Assembly: GCA_005774545.1 (NCBI GenBank)
Contig: VAUL01000016.1
Span: forward strand, 1-60,062
DNA from: Deltaproteobacteria bacterium
GTDB taxonomy: Bacteria; Desulfobacterota; Desulfuromonadia; Desulfuromonadales; BM103
Reading direction: 5' to 3'
DNA length: 60,062 nucleotides
Shown here: piece by piece, positions 1 through 9,375 of the stretch
How the letters are laid out: each line of letters starts with the position of its first letter
How positions within the stretch are numbered: the stretch's first letter is position 1
The notes under the pieces: model-generated
The model's input: only the letters and a program-made list of their open reading frames with translations
Databases searched by the model: none
What the model was told of the DNA's origin: nothing
Translations under genes and position numbers: made by a program

Positions 1-11
1 GGCGGGGGGGG

Positions 12-968
12 TCATGCCGCGGCCTCGAAGCCGGCCAGGAGGTCGTACAGCTCCGCCACCGACCGGGCCTGGTTGACCTTCTGGCGAAAGACGGCGGCAC
101 CGGGGAGGCCGTGCGTGTACCAGCAAAGATGCTTGCGCATGTGGGCCAGGGTGCGTGCCGGTCCGTAGGTGTCCAGGAACAGGTCGAGGTGTCCGCGGGC
201 CACGGTCAGCCGTTCCTCTCCGGTGGGGTGGCAGGCCGGGTTCCCCGCCAACCGGTCGAGGCTCTGCCTTATCAGCCAGGGGTTGCCGTAGCCGCCGCGG
301 GCGACCATGACGGCGTCGCAGCCGGTCCGGGCCAGGACCTCGGTCGCATCCTCCGCCGTAAACAGGTCGCCGCTGGCGATGACCGGAACCGGGACCGCGT
401 GCTTGAGGGCGGCGATGTCGTCCCAGTCGGCGCGGCCGCCGAACATCTGGCTGCGGGTTCGCGGGTGCAGCGTCATGGCATCGATCCCTTCGGCCACCGC
501 CAGGCGGGCGATTTCCAGGAAGTTGCGGCTGGTCGCATCCCAGCCCGAGCGGAGCTTGATCGTCAGGGGCCGGCTTGTCGCCCGGCGGACGGCCGCGATG
601 ATGCGCGCGATCTTGCCGGGATCGCGCAGCAGGGCGCTGCCGGCGCCGCTGCCGACGACCTTGCGCACCGGGCAGCCGCAGTTCAGGTCGATCACGTCGG
701 CAGTCTCCTCGACCCGCCGCGCGGCTTCCGCAAGCCGCTGCGGGTCGTCGCCGAACAGCTGCACGCCCAGCGGGCGCTCTTCCGGGACCGTCCGCAGAAG
801 CTCGCCGGTGCCGCTGCCGCCATGGAACAGGCCGTTGGCGCTGACCATTTCGGTGAAGACCAGGGCTGCGCCGAACCGCTTCATCGTCAGGCGATAGGGG
901 AGGTCGCTGATCCCCGCCATGGGCGCCAGGATGACCGGGTTGTCGAGAGCCAGTGAGCTAATTTTCAT
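12..968 (-). CDS. dus: tRNA-dihydrouridine synthase (DusB-like)
   Basis: A flavin-dependent enzyme that reduces uridine to dihydrouridine in tRNA D-loops; cytosolic. The 318-residue product starts MKISSLALDNPVILAPMAG and has the Dus signature with the catalytic cysteine in the NCGCPVRKV motif, followed by a TIM-barrel pattern (KLRSGW, LHPRTR, IASGDL). The frame stays open 78 codons further upstream, but that part has no family similarity, so the ATG at 968 is chosen; no strong ribosome-binding site is visible. The gene is divergent from citrate synthase. Which Dus subfamily it belongs to cannot be settled by eye. Confidence 0.9.
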   Translation of the reverse strand: MKISSLALDNPVILAPMAGISDLPYRLTMKRFGAALVFTEMVSANGLFHGGSGTGELLRTVPEERPLGVQLFGDDPQRLAEAARRVEETADVIDLNCGCPVRKVVGSGAGSALLRDPGKIARIIAAVRRATSRPLTIKLRSGWDATSRNFLEIARLAVAEGIDAMTLHPRTRSQMFGGRADWDDIAALKHAVPVPVIASGDLFTAEDATEVLARTGCDAVMVARGGYGNPWLIRQSLDRLAGNPACHPTGEERLTVARGHLDLFLDTYGPARTLAHMRKHLCWYTHGLPGAAVFRQKVNQARSVAELYDLLAGFEAAA

Positions 969-1098
969 GAAAGACAAATCTTTTTTGCTTAAATTATAAG
1001 CATCGTAGCATGACCGGCAGAGAATGCAAACAGGGAAAATGAACGGCGTCGCAACCTTGCGCCCGGCCCCTGCGTTGTATGCAGTATACGAATTCAGC

Positions 1099-1127
1099 TT
1101 GACAGATGCATGAGAGGCTGTTAAAAC
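1099..1127 (+). promoter_or_regulatory. candidate sigma-70 promoter for citrate synthase
   Basis: A perfect TTGACA at 1099-1104 is followed after 17 bases by TAAAAC, a 4/6 match to the -10 box. This would give a 5' leader of about 155 bases before the gltA start at 1289. It is the best promoter match in the dus-gltA gap; function is inferred. Confidence 0.45.
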
Positions 1128-1288
1128 GCAATTTGATAAAATACCGCCCGGAGTAATCCCCCTGCGGTCTTGCCCTGATTTTTTGCCTTGATAGATTTGC
1201 AAGCCGGCTGTTCAGTCGTTGTTGGGCAGCTTCGCCGGGTGGGCTGCTTGTCCCACCGTTCATTTCATTCCAGTAAAGGAGAGAGCAA

Positions 1289-2617
1289 ATGGCACTGAAG
1301 GACACCCTGAAGCAGAAGATTGAGGAGTTCCAGCCCCGTACCCAGAAGCTGGTCAAGGAATTCGGCAAGGTGATCATCGACCAGGTCACCATCGACCAGG
1401 CGATCGGCGGCGCCCGCGACATCCGTTGCCTGGTGACCGACATCTCCTATCTTGACCCGCAGGAAGGGATCCGCTTCCGCGGCAAGACCATCCCCGAGAC
1501 GTTCGAAGCCCTGCCGAAAGCGGCCGGCTCCGACTACCCGACGGTCGAATCGTTCTGGTACTTCCTCCTCACCGGCGACATCCCGACCCAGGCCCAGGTC
1601 GACGAAGTCCTCAAGGAGTGGAAGACCCGCCAGCAGGTCCCCCAGTACGTGTTCGACGCGATCCGCGCCCTGCCGCGCGACAGCCACCCGATGGTCATGC
1701 TGTCGGTCGGCATCCTCAGCCTGCAGAAGGACTCGAAATTCGCCGGCTTCTACAACTCCGGCAAGTTCAACAAGAAGCTCGCCTGGGAATACGTTTACGA
1801 AGATGCCTCCGACATCGTCGCCCGCATCCCCATCATCGCGGCCTTCATCTACAACCTGAAGTACAAGGGCGACAAGCAGATCGCCATCGACCCGAATCTC
1901 GACATGGGCGCCAACTTCGCCCACATGATCGGCCAGCCGAAGCCGTATGACGACGTGGCCCGCATGTACTTCATCCTGCACTCCGACCACGAGTCGGGGA
2001 ACGTCTCGGCCCACACCACCCACCTGGTGCACTCGGCCCTGTCCGACCCGTACTATGCCTACTCGGCCGGCCTCAACGGCCTGGCCGGTCCGCTGCACGG
2101 CCTGGCCAACCAGGAGGTGCTCGACTGGACCATCAAGTTCCAGGAGAAGTACTGCAAGGATGTCGAGCCGACCGAAGAACTCATCAAGAAGGCCCTGTGG
2201 GACACCCTCAACTCCGGCCAGGTCGTCCCGGGCTACGGTCACGCGGTTCTGCGCAAGACCGACCCGCGCTACATGGCGCAGCGCGAGTTCTGCCTCAAGA
2301 CCCCGGGGCTGAAGGACGATCCGCTGTTCAAGCTGGTCTCCATGATCTTCCAGGTGGCTCCGGGCGTCCTCATGGAGCACGGCAAGGCGAAGAACCCCTG
2401 GCCGAACGTCGATGCGCAGTCCGGCGTCATCCAGTGGTACTACGGCGTCAAGGAGTGGGACTTCTACACCGTGCTGTTCGGTGTCGGCCGTGCCCTCGGC
2501 TGCATGGCCAACATCACCTGGGACCGCGGCCTCGGCTACGCCATCGAGCGTCCGAAGTCCGTGACCACCCCGATGCTGGAGAAGTGGGCTGCCGAAGGCG
2601 GCCGCCAGCTCTCCTAA
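1289..2617 (+). CDS. gltA: citrate synthase, eukaryotic type
   Basis: Condenses acetyl-CoA with oxaloacetate, the entry step of the TCA cycle used for acetate oxidation. The 442-residue protein carries the three catalytic residues in their family contexts: His in NGLAGPLHGLANQEV, His in VVPGYGHAVLRKTDPRY and Asp in NVDAQSG. The HSDHESGNVSAHTTHLV stretch resembles mitochondrial citrate synthases more than the usual bacterial hexameric enzyme, as is known for Geobacter. AAAGGAGAGA lies just before the ATG, which fixes the start. It is monocistronic, ending in a strong terminator. Confidence 0.97.
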   Translation: MALKDTLKQKIEEFQPRTQKLVKEFGKVIIDQVTIDQAIGGARDIRCLVTDISYLDPQEGIRFRGKTIPETFEALPKAAGSDYPTVESFWYFLLTGDIPTQAQVDEVLKEWKTRQQVPQYVFDAIRALPRDSHPMVMLSVGILSLQKDSKFAGFYNSGKFNKKLAWEYVYEDASDIVARIPIIAAFIYNLKYKGDKQIAIDPNLDMGANFAHMIGQPKPYDDVARMYFILHSDHESGNVSAHTTHLVHSALSDPYYAYSAGLNGLAGPLHGLANQEVLDWTIKFQEKYCKDVEPTEELIKKALWDTLNSGQVVPGYGHAVLRKTDPRYMAQREFCLKTPGLKDDPLFKLVSMIFQVAPGVLMEHGKAKNPWPNVDAQSGVIQWYYGVKEWDFYTVLFGVGRALGCMANITWDRGLGYAIERPKSVTTPMLEKWAAEGGRQLS

Positions 2618-2635
2618 GCACCAATCGGCAGCAAC

Positions 2636-2669
2636 AAAAAGGGCGCCCGCAAGGGCGCCCTTTCTTTTT
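2636..2669 (+). terminator. rho-independent terminator of gltA
   Basis: Perfect 8-bp stem GGGCGCCC (2641-2648) with loop GCAA and GGGCGCCC (2653-2660), an A run before it and TTTCTTTTT after it. The A/T flanks on both sides suggest that it also stops the convergent methyltransferase gene. Confidence 0.93.
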
Positions 2670-2714
2670 CCTGCCGGTGAATTTAACTCAGCCCTTGTCG
2701 CTCATCGCTCAGTA

Positions 2715-3500
2715 CTATTTTTTCGCCGGCCGGCTGGCAAAGATCAGCAGTTTCCGGTCGGTGTAGGCCTCGACTTCGCCAGCGAACGTCTCGATCTGGA
2801 AATACTCCTGGACCTTGTCCGGGGCTTCGACGAAGAAACGGTTCAGCTTCATGACGCCGTCGCGGTTGAGCCCGGCCCGTTTGGCCCAGGTCGGGAAGTC
2901 GTGGGTTTTGGGGAAGACCGCCGTTTCGTGCAGGATGAACCCGCTGGCCTGGATCATCTCCACCCACTCGTTTGCCGTGTAGGCGCGGATATGGGTCGGG
3001 TCGCGCATCTTCTCCATGGCCTGGTACCACTCGGCGATTTCCGGGTCATCGGGAAGCAGCGTGTCGACGATGGCCATTCGTCCGCCGCGGCGCAGGACCC
3101 GGTGGAATTCGGAGAGGGCCCGCGGCACGTCGGGGAAGTGATGCGGGGCAATGCGGCAGGTCAGAACGGTGAAGGCTCCGGCCGGGAAGGGGAGGTCCTC
3201 GGCGTCGGCTTCCCGGAAGGTGACATTGTCGACGCCGCCTTCCTCGCTGACGAACTCCTGGGCGCGCTTGAGCATGACCATGGTCAGATCGGAGGCGACG
3301 ACACTGCGTACCAGCGGAGCGAAGCGCAAGGCCGTGTGCCCGCCGCCGCAGGCGACGTCGAGCATGTTGTCGTCCGGCGAGGGCTGCAGCAGACGAACCA
3401 TCGCCTCGAGGTCGTCACCGGTGGCGAACCCCTTGTCCCGGATATATCCTTCAGCGGCCCTGCCGAACTGCTCGCGGACCTTGTTCTTGAAGTCGCGCAT
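2715..3500 (-). CDS. class I SAM-dependent methyltransferase
   Basis: A 261-residue Rossmann-fold methyltransferase of the UbiE/Methyltransf_11 type. Motif I is LDVACGGGHTA (about residues 48-58), with an acidic SAM-binding region (VVASDL), a DAEDLPF motif and a post-motif region LRRGGRMAIVDTLLP. It is cytosolic. The substrate is not predictable from sequence: quinone biosynthesis enzymes look alike, but no quinone genes are nearby. AGGAGGTATTTGA precedes the ATG and supports this start. It is convergent with gltA and shares its terminator region. Confidence 0.85.
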   Translation of the reverse strand: MRDFKNKVREQFGRAAEGYIRDKGFATGDDLEAMVRLLQPSPDDNMLDVACGGGHTALRFAPLVRSVVASDLTMVMLKRAQEFVSEEGGVDNVTFREADAEDLPFPAGAFTVLTCRIAPHHFPDVPRALSEFHRVLRRGGRMAIVDTLLPDDPEIAEWYQAMEKMRDPTHIRAYTANEWVEMIQASGFILHETAVFPKTHDFPTWAKRAGLNRDGVMKLNRFFVEAPDKVQEYFQIETFAGEVEAYTDRKLLIFASRPAKK

Positions 3501-3774
3501 TCAAATACCTCCTGGCTGTCGCACAATTATAGCATCGGTCGCGGAAAAAACCGTCAGGAAATGAACCGCACGGCAAATTTCCGCGGCCCGCACCGGTCCG
3601 CGGAACCGGCTGCCGGGGTGCGAATTCGGAACGGGTTTTGCTAGCTAGCTGCTGGTCGTCGCCGCGATGGCCGGGTTGCCGGTTTCTCGCCGGAATCGGC
3701 TTCCGGTGCCGGGCGGAAAGCTGTCCATGACCTGCCCGGCCGACAAAATCCTGCCTGCAAGGGGTGAGCTGCAC

Positions 3775-4767
3775 ATGGAGCAATTCTCGCAGACGATGCT
3801 GCAACTGGGTGCGGAACTCTGGAAGGAGTTCCTGTACATCCTGCCTTTCCTGATGCTCGGCGTGCTGTGCGAGGCGATCATCCGCACCTTCAAGTGGCAC
3901 GTCAAGATCCGCAAGGCGTTGACCCATTACGGCATTCTCGCGATTCCGGCGGCAACCGCCCTCGGGCTGTTCAGCCCCCTGTGCGCCTGTGCGACCCTGC
4001 CGCTGGTCATCTCCCTGCTGGTCGCGGGGCTCCCCCTGGCGCCGGCCATGGCGCTGCTGGTCACCGCGCCGATCATGAGCCCTACGGGGTTCACCATGAT
4101 TTCCGGGATGCTCGGCGTCTCCTGGGCGACCGCCATCCTGGTCTGCGCCGGCATTCTCGGGCTGGTGGCCGGTTACGTGACCCATTTCCTGCGTCCGTAC
4201 GGTTTCACCGAGGACGCGATCTTCCGCAAGCAGCTGCCGCCCGGGGATTTTCACGATCCGGATTACCCGGTTGAATCGCTGCGCTGCGAATGCGGCCAGC
4301 AGCTCTCCCACAAGGTCGATCGCTGCACCCACAACAAATTCCTGGTGTTCCTCGCCAGGTTTTGGGAAGGGTCTGTGAAGATCGGCAAATTTGCCCTGCT
4401 TGGCCTGCTCATCGAGGTCGTCGCGCTGATGTTCATCCCGACGGAATGGATCGCTGCGCTGCTCGAAGGCGACAGCCTCGCTTCCCTGCTGACGCTGTCG
4501 CTCTCCACCGCGTTCCTGCATATGCCGCAGGTGACGGCGGCGTCCATGCTCTACGGTTTCTACCTCCCCGATCCCGGGCAGGTCATCCCGCTGGCCAAGG
4601 GGGCCGGGGTCATCATGCTGATTGGCGCGCCGGTGACGGCCCTGCCGGTCATGGGGGTGTTCATCACCATGTTCAAGCCGCGGGTGCTGGCCCTTTACCT
4701 GGCCATCTGCATCGGCGGGCCGCTGCTCCTGGCGCTGCTCCTGCGCGCCCTGCCCATCAGTCTCTAG
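3775..4767 (+). CDS. ArsP/DUF318-family permease
   Basis: An integral membrane permease of 330 residues with about eight hydrophobic segments arranged in two halves separated by a charged, Cys/His-containing linker (CECGQQLSHKVDRCTHNK). The first half has the conserved LFSPLCACATLPL motif; cysteines at this place are typical of the ArsP / SO_0444 family, which exports organoarsenicals or metals. The ATG at 3775 is preferred because AAGGGGTG lies 8 bases upstream and an amphipathic N-terminus follows. The substrate is not determined. The 3' end overlaps the convergent next gene by 11 bases. Confidence 0.82.
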   Translation: MEQFSQTMLQLGAELWKEFLYILPFLMLGVLCEAIIRTFKWHVKIRKALTHYGILAIPAATALGLFSPLCACATLPLVISLLVAGLPLAPAMALLVTAPIMSPTGFTMISGMLGVSWATAILVCAGILGLVAGYVTHFLRPYGFTEDAIFRKQLPPGDFHDPDYPVESLRCECGQQLSHKVDRCTHNKFLVFLARFWEGSVKIGKFALLGLLIEVVALMFIPTEWIAALLEGDSLASLLTLSLSTAFLHMPQVTAASMLYGFYLPDPGQVIPLAKGAGVIMLIGAPVTALPVMGVFITMFKPRVLALYLAICIGGPLLLALLLRALPISL

Positions 4768-5395
4768 GGCTCTTTTCCTCCTCCAGGCGTCCTTCCAGGT
4801 AACCGACCAGTTCCTGCACGGCGCGCTCCAGGTCGGGCGGTACGGCGTCCAGTTCGGCGAGGGCGTTGCTCAGCCGGCGGGCGGCGCTCAGCGCCCCCTG
4901 GCAGCGGCGTTCTCCACGGCGGTCGGGCTGGTATTCCTGCAGCATCTCGCGATACTGCCTGGCGGCCGTCGGGTGGCTACGGTCCTCCTCGATGACCGTC
5001 CGGCGCAGTTCACTGTAGTCGTCCGGGGAAAAGGCCTGCTCCTCCCGGGCCTGCCGGAGCAGGTCGACGGAGCGGAAATCCGGCAGCGGCCGCTCGTCCC
5101 TGCGCTCCAGCACGCCGGGTTCCTCGCGTTCGAGGAAGCGGAAGGCGAGCAGCAGCTTGTCGGCGGTCTGTCGGCGGATGCGGATCTCCCTGGTACAGTA
5201 GTCTTCGAAGGTTGTGTAACCCCAGTCGTGGAACTGGCCGGTATTGGCAACCCGGGTCAGCGATTCGCCGAGTTCCACCCACGACGATTTGAACTGTTTG
5301 GCCGAAATCAGCACCTTGTAGCGTTCCGAGTCGGGCGGCAGCTGCTGCAGCAGCTGCTCGATGTGCTGGCCGCCTTTGGTGGGCGTGGTTTCCAT
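4757..5395 (-). CDS. conserved hypothetical protein, helical
   Basis: A 212-residue soluble, charged and mostly helical protein that I do not recognise as a named family. Residues 20-80 (YKVLISAKQFKSSWVELGE, then a DWGYTTFEDYC motif and a basic REIRIRRQTADKLLLAFRFL helix) look like a DNA-binding or adaptor region; the C-terminal third is a likely coiled coil. GGAGGACGCG precedes the ATG. It overlaps the end of the permease gene by 11 bases on the opposite strand, so the two mRNAs are complementary at their 3' ends. Confidence 0.65.
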   Translation of the reverse strand: METTPTKGGQHIEQLLQQLPPDSERYKVLISAKQFKSSWVELGESLTRVANTGQFHDWGYTTFEDYCTREIRIRRQTADKLLLAFRFLEREEPGVLERRDERPLPDFRSVDLLRQAREEQAFSPDDYSELRRTVIEEDRSHPTAARQYREMLQEYQPDRRGERRCQGALSAARRLSNALAELDAVPPDLERAVQELVGYLEGRLEEEKSPRD

Positions 5396-5513
5396 CGCGT
5401 CCTCCTCCCCGGCATGGGGGCGGCCATCCTAACACGTTTCGGAGCGGGAGGGGCTGATTTCTGTGTCCTGCGGGGTATGAATTTGCTTGGGAACGGGCTG
5501 GTTGCGGGATAAG

Positions 5514-6728
5514 ATGCCCCGTATGAAAGGTCCTGTCGCAGAGAAGAGGCCGCGCTGCCAGGTCGGTCCCGAGACCGTCCGCATGCTGCAGCTGGGCCAC
5601 CCGTGGGTGATTGCCGACCGCTACACGGCCCGCTGGCCCAAAGCGGCGTGCGGCAGCCTGGCCGATCTGGTCGATGAGGGGGGGCGCCTGTTGGGGACGG
5701 CCCTTCTCGATCCCGCTGCCCGTGTCGTCGCCAGGGTTCTGGCCGCCGAACGGATCGAGCTCGACCCCGCCTGGGTTGCGACGCGCCTGGCTGCGGCCGG
5801 CCGCTTGCGGAGCTGGCTCGATCTGGGCGACACGACGGCCTGGCGGCTGGTCAACGGCGAGGGCGACGCCCTGCCGGGCTTGACCGTCGACCGCTACGGC
5901 GAGGCATTGCTGGTGCAATACTATACGCGGGCCTGGGAGCCGCACCTGGCGGTTATCGCCCGTGCGCTGCAGGCTGTGGGCGGGGTACGGGCCATCTACG
6001 GCAAGTTCCGCCCCCAGCAGACCCGCGCGGCGGGGGATGCCGTCAAGGGCCGGCTCCTTGCCGGCACCCCGCTGTCCGCGCCGCTGACCGTTGTCGAACA
6101 CGGCCTGCGGTATCGCGTCGACCTGACCGGCGACCTGCATACCGGGCTGTTTCTCGACCAGCGCGACAATCGCCGCGCCTTTCGCCGCCGGTGTGCCGGG
6201 CAGCAAGTCCTCAACCTCTTTGCCTACACCGGCGCCTTCTCGGTTGCGGCCGCGGCAGGAGGGGCCGGGCGGGTAACGACGGTCGATGCCGCGCCCCGCT
6301 ATCTGGAAGGCGCCCGCAAGAATTTTCGCCTTAACGGCCTCGATCCGGCCGGACACGAATTTGTCGCCGGGGACTGTTTCGCCGAACTGCAGAAGTTGAA
6401 CCGGGCCGGCCGCCGCTTCGACGTCGTGTTCATGGATCCGCCCAGTTTCTCGACCACCCGGGAAAGCCGGTTCACCACCAGCGGCGGGACCGCCGAGCTG
6501 GTTCAGCTCTCCCTCGGGCTGCTGCCGCCGGGGGGGCTGCTGGTTACCTCCTCCAATCACCAGAAGGTTGATCTGGCCGATTATCTCAAGGAACTCCGGC
6601 GCGGTGCGCTGGCTGCCGGGCGGGAGTTGCGGGTCATCGAAACGGCGGGGCAGGGAGGCGACTTCCCTTATCCCGTCACCTTCCCCGAGGGGCGCTACCT
6701 CAAGTACGTGGTCAGTGTGGTGGAATAG
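5514..6728 (+). CDS. class I rRNA methyltransferase, RlmI/RlmK type (PUA + methyltransferase)
   Basis: A 404-residue protein with an N-terminal PUA RNA-binding region (LGHPWVIADRY onward) and a C-terminal SAM domain. It shows a DQRDNRR motif, motif I NLFAYTGAFSVAAA and the catalytic-site FMDPPSF motif near residue 305. Members of this family (COG1092) methylate cytosines in 23S rRNA. The ATG at 5514 follows GGGATAAG; a second ATG at 5523 is also possible, and an upstream TTG at 5487 lacks a ribosome-binding site. It stands alone between two leftward genes. Confidence 0.88.
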   Translation: MPRMKGPVAEKRPRCQVGPETVRMLQLGHPWVIADRYTARWPKAACGSLADLVDEGGRLLGTALLDPAARVVARVLAAERIELDPAWVATRLAAAGRLRSWLDLGDTTAWRLVNGEGDALPGLTVDRYGEALLVQYYTRAWEPHLAVIARALQAVGGVRAIYGKFRPQQTRAAGDAVKGRLLAGTPLSAPLTVVEHGLRYRVDLTGDLHTGLFLDQRDNRRAFRRRCAGQQVLNLFAYTGAFSVAAAAGGAGRVTTVDAAPRYLEGARKNFRLNGLDPAGHEFVAGDCFAELQKLNRAGRRFDVVFMDPPSFSTTRESRFTTSGGTAELVQLSLGLLPPGGLLVTSSNHQKVDLADYLKELRRGALAAGRELRVIETAGQGGDFPYPVTFPEGRYLKYVVSVVE

Positions 6729-6772
6729 GGCAGGGCGAAGGGGCTGACAGGGAGCGGCGCGCGTTTTTGGCG

Positions 6773-8455
6773 TTACGGTTTTTGCAGGGCCGGCAGGAAC
6801 ACATCCCGGTAAAGGAATTCATAGCCGGCCAGCTTTTCGCGCTGCAGGACCGGGTGTCCGACGGGCAGGATCAGGAACGGCCGCGACTGTTCTCCGCCGA
6901 CGGAGCCGTGCCCGCCGACCTGGTCGTCGAAACAGGCGATCCCCTGCGCGTCGAGGGCCCCGCAGATGACCAGGTCGCCGCAATTCTCCCCGCTGCCGAA
7001 CCGGCGCAATTCTTCGACGACATCGTCCGGTACGCCGTAAGGACGCAGGAAGGCCAGTTCCTGCTGGTGGTGGCGGCTTCCCGGTGCCGTGCACAACCGC
7101 CCGCCGGAGTGGAAGATGCAAACCTCCCCGGGCGTGTCTCCCCTTGCCAGGACGAAGCCGATCCCCTTGTGGCTCTGCAGGAAGCGCAGCAGGAGCGGCT
7201 GGGTCGCCTCGACCTCCCGCCAGGTCAGGCGGTGCCTGCTCCCGGTAATGTAGAGGTGCGCCAGGGTGCTGGAATAGGTGATGACCACGCCCCCCTCGGA
7301 GTCAATCTTCAATGTCTCCGGGACGAGATCGCGGATCTTCTTCTGGATGTAGTTTTTGGTCGTGCGGTAGAGCCGGTAGCGCCAGCCGCGCTGGCGGGTT
7401 TCCAGTTCGTCCTGCAGGTAGCCCAGCTGGATGCGGGTGAAGGCCAGCGGCCCGGCGGAGACGGTGGCCGTCTGGTTTTCACGCAGGAAGGCGCTGACGG
7501 CCTCGCCGAGGGTGCAGCCGAAGCGGGCCTGGAACGGATAGCCCGGGGTCTGGCCGTGATCGGAAAGGATCACCAGGGTGTAGTCGGCTGCCGCGACGTG
7601 ATCGATGGCGCGGATCAGTTCGCCAATCCGCCGGTCGACATAGCGCAGGTTTTTCAGCGCCGGCCGCGAGGTGGGGCCGTAATGGTGGGCCAGTTCGTCG
7701 TAGCCGCTGTAGGTGGTGTAGATGCGCGGTACGCCGGTATAGATGTCGGCGAGCACGCCGAAGGTCTGCAGCTCGCGCAGGATCACGTTGCAGATGATGC
7801 GGATCAGCGGGAAAAGCCCCTCCATCGGCCGCCAGCGGTTTCTCCGGCGATGCCATGTCTCGTCCGCACGATTGACCCGGTACTCGATCAGGGTGGCGCC
7901 GAACAGGCGCAGCGCCCGCCAGGGGTTGAAGAGCAGGAGCAGCAGGATGCGCACCCCGCCGAGGCGGCCGAAGAGCGTCTGCGGGTGGGGGGATGAGGCG
8001 GTGAAGACGCTGCGTTCGGCGCCGCCGTCAATGATGTTGGAGTAGGACGAGCCGCCGGCGAGCAGCCCCTCCCGGTCGCGGAAGAGGCGTTCGCGAAACA
8101 TCTGGACGTGGTCGGGGTCGTTGCAGGAGATGATCCGGCCGGTGCTCTTTTCGAACCAGCGGAAGGCGGGGATCCCTTCGTCGCGGCCGTAGAAGATGAC
8201 CGCCTGGGCCGCCGGGGTGGTGCTTGGCAACCCCGCCCGGTATTCGATCAGCCGATGTCCCCGGCGCAGGTAACGGTCGAGGTGCGGCATGTAGCCGCGG
8301 TCGAGGGCCTGCCGCAGGTGCGGGCAGGCCAGGCCGTCGATCTGGATGCCGACAAAGCCCGGCCGACGCCCGGCGGCCAGGCGCTCCCGTCGCTCTTTGC
8401 GAAACGGAAAGAGCTTGACCCCGTAATAGAAGCGGTGGAGCAGGCTCGGCGGCAA
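6773..8455 (-). CDS. alkaline-phosphatase-superfamily phosphodiesterase
   Basis: A 560-residue protein of the type I phosphodiesterase/nucleotide pyrophosphatase fold. Metal-site motifs are visible in order: GIQIDGLA, the nucleophile region LPSTTPAAQ, SGYDELAHHYGP and LSDHGQT. A hydrophobic stretch near residue 170 (RILLLLLF) may anchor it to the membrane. The substrate is unknown. The start is a TTG at 8455; AAGGGGGGAG sits about 6 bases upstream, and there is no equally supported ATG nearby, so the rare start looks genuine. Confidence 0.8.
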   Translation of the reverse strand: MPPSLLHRFYYGVKLFPFRKERRERLAAGRRPGFVGIQIDGLACPHLRQALDRGYMPHLDRYLRRGHRLIEYRAGLPSTTPAAQAVIFYGRDEGIPAFRWFEKSTGRIISCNDPDHVQMFRERLFRDREGLLAGGSSYSNIIDGGAERSVFTASSPHPQTLFGRLGGVRILLLLLFNPWRALRLFGATLIEYRVNRADETWHRRRNRWRPMEGLFPLIRIICNVILRELQTFGVLADIYTGVPRIYTTYSGYDELAHHYGPTSRPALKNLRYVDRRIGELIRAIDHVAAADYTLVILSDHGQTPGYPFQARFGCTLGEAVSAFLRENQTATVSAGPLAFTRIQLGYLQDELETRQRGWRYRLYRTTKNYIQKKIRDLVPETLKIDSEGGVVITYSSTLAHLYITGSRHRLTWREVEATQPLLLRFLQSHKGIGFVLARGDTPGEVCIFHSGGRLCTAPGSRHHQQELAFLRPYGVPDDVVEELRRFGSGENCGDLVICGALDAQGIACFDDQVGGHGSVGGEQSRPFLILPVGHPVLQREKLAGYEFLYRDVFLPALQKP

Positions 8456-8500
8456 ACCGGTCTCCCCCCTTGATGCCGGTCGCCAGCTGCGACCGTGCGG

Positions 8501-9007
8501 TTACTCCTCGATCGTCACCTTTTCGATGACCACCGGTTCGACCGGGACATCCTGGTGCCCGGCCCTGGTGCCGGTGGCGACCCCTTCGATGGCCCAGACG
8601 GCGTCCATGCCGTCGATCACCTTGCCGAACACGGCATAGCCGAACTTGTCGGGATTGAGGCCGGCGTTGTCGAGGAACTTGTTCTCGGCGGTGTTGATGA
8701 AAAACTGGCTGGTGGCGCTGTCGACGACCATGGTGCGCGCCATGGCGACGGTGCCGATCTTGTTTTTCAGGCCGTTGGTCGCCTCGTTCTTGATCGGGGC
8801 GAGGGTCGGTTTCTGCGTCATGTCCGCCGTCATGCCGCCGCCCTGGATCATGAACCCCTTGATGACCCGGTGGAACACGGTGCCTTCATAGTGGCCGGCC
8901 TTGGCGTAGGCAATGAAGTTCTCGACCGAGATCGGGGCCTTGGCGCGATCGAGTTCGATCCAGATTTCCCCTTTGCTGGTCTGCATGATGGCGATCGGGT
9001 TGCTCAT
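8501..9007 (-). CDS. ppiB: cyclophilin-type peptidyl-prolyl isomerase
   Basis: A 168-residue cytoplasmic cyclophilin that speeds proline isomerisation during folding. It carries FHRVIKGFMIQGGG, the active-site arginine and SQFFIN, and FGYAVFGKVIDGMD, all typical of PpiB; no signal peptide is visible. The ATG at 9007 follows AAGGAGTACGGAG. The frame remains open for about 115 codons upstream, but that part runs through the tRNA-Leu gene and cannot be coding. Confidence 0.94.
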   Translation of the reverse strand: MSNPIAIMQTSKGEIWIELDRAKAPISVENFIAYAKAGHYEGTVFHRVIKGFMIQGGGMTADMTQKPTLAPIKNEATNGLKNKIGTVAMARTMVVDSATSQFFINTAENKFLDNAGLNPDKFGYAVFGKVIDGMDAVWAIEGVATGTRAGHQDVPVEPVVIEKVTIEE

Positions 9008-9094
9008 CTCCGTACTCCTTGTTGCGGATTTATCAGATTTAAATAACATGTGCCGCCGGTTCGGGCAAGAAAACAAGGCCGGCCGACAACGACA

Positions 9095-9120
9095 GAGCCC
9101 TCCCGTGCGGGGGAGGGCTC
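9095..9120 (-). terminator. candidate transcript-end hairpin after tRNA-Leu
   Basis: A perfect 10-bp stem GAGCCCTCCC (9095-9104) / GGGAGGGCTC (9111-9120) with a 6-base loop lies just downstream of tRNA-Leu on the minus strand. There is no clear U-run, so termination is only probable. Confidence 0.4.
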
Positions 9121-9131
9121 GATCCTTTGCG

Positions 9132-9216
9132 TGGTACCGAAGGCCGGACTCGAACCGGCACGCCCGGAGGGCATCGGTTTTTGAGACCGACGTGTCTACC
9201 ATTCCACCACTTCGGC
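9132..9216 (-). tRNA. tRNA-Leu (anticodon CAA)
   Basis: Folds as a class II tRNA of 85 bases with acceptor GCCGAAG/CTTCGGT (one G-U pair), anticodon loop TCTCAAA carrying CAA, a long variable arm (GCCCTCCGGGC), a T-loop TTCGAGT and an encoded CCA. Confidence 0.95.
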
Positions 9217-9375
9217 GCAGGGGTTGCATTATAGGGAGAGGCCGGCGGGTGGTCAAGAGGCAACTGCCTGCCCTATCCCTCTTGAGGATTTGCGCAAGAT
9301 GCGCTAACTTAGACGGAATTCGGGCGACGATCCATAGCCGCCGCCCGGCAGCCACTTATGACAAGGAGATGTTCG

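Noticed and set aside
3639-3652. GCTAGCTAGC palindromic run as a regulatory site
   Set aside because: Short, single occurrence, no promoter context; could be chance.
9095-9120. Hairpin as a prophage or insertion-sequence end
   Set aside because: A single perfect stem without a second copy or target duplication; more simply a transcript-end hairpin after tRNA-Leu.
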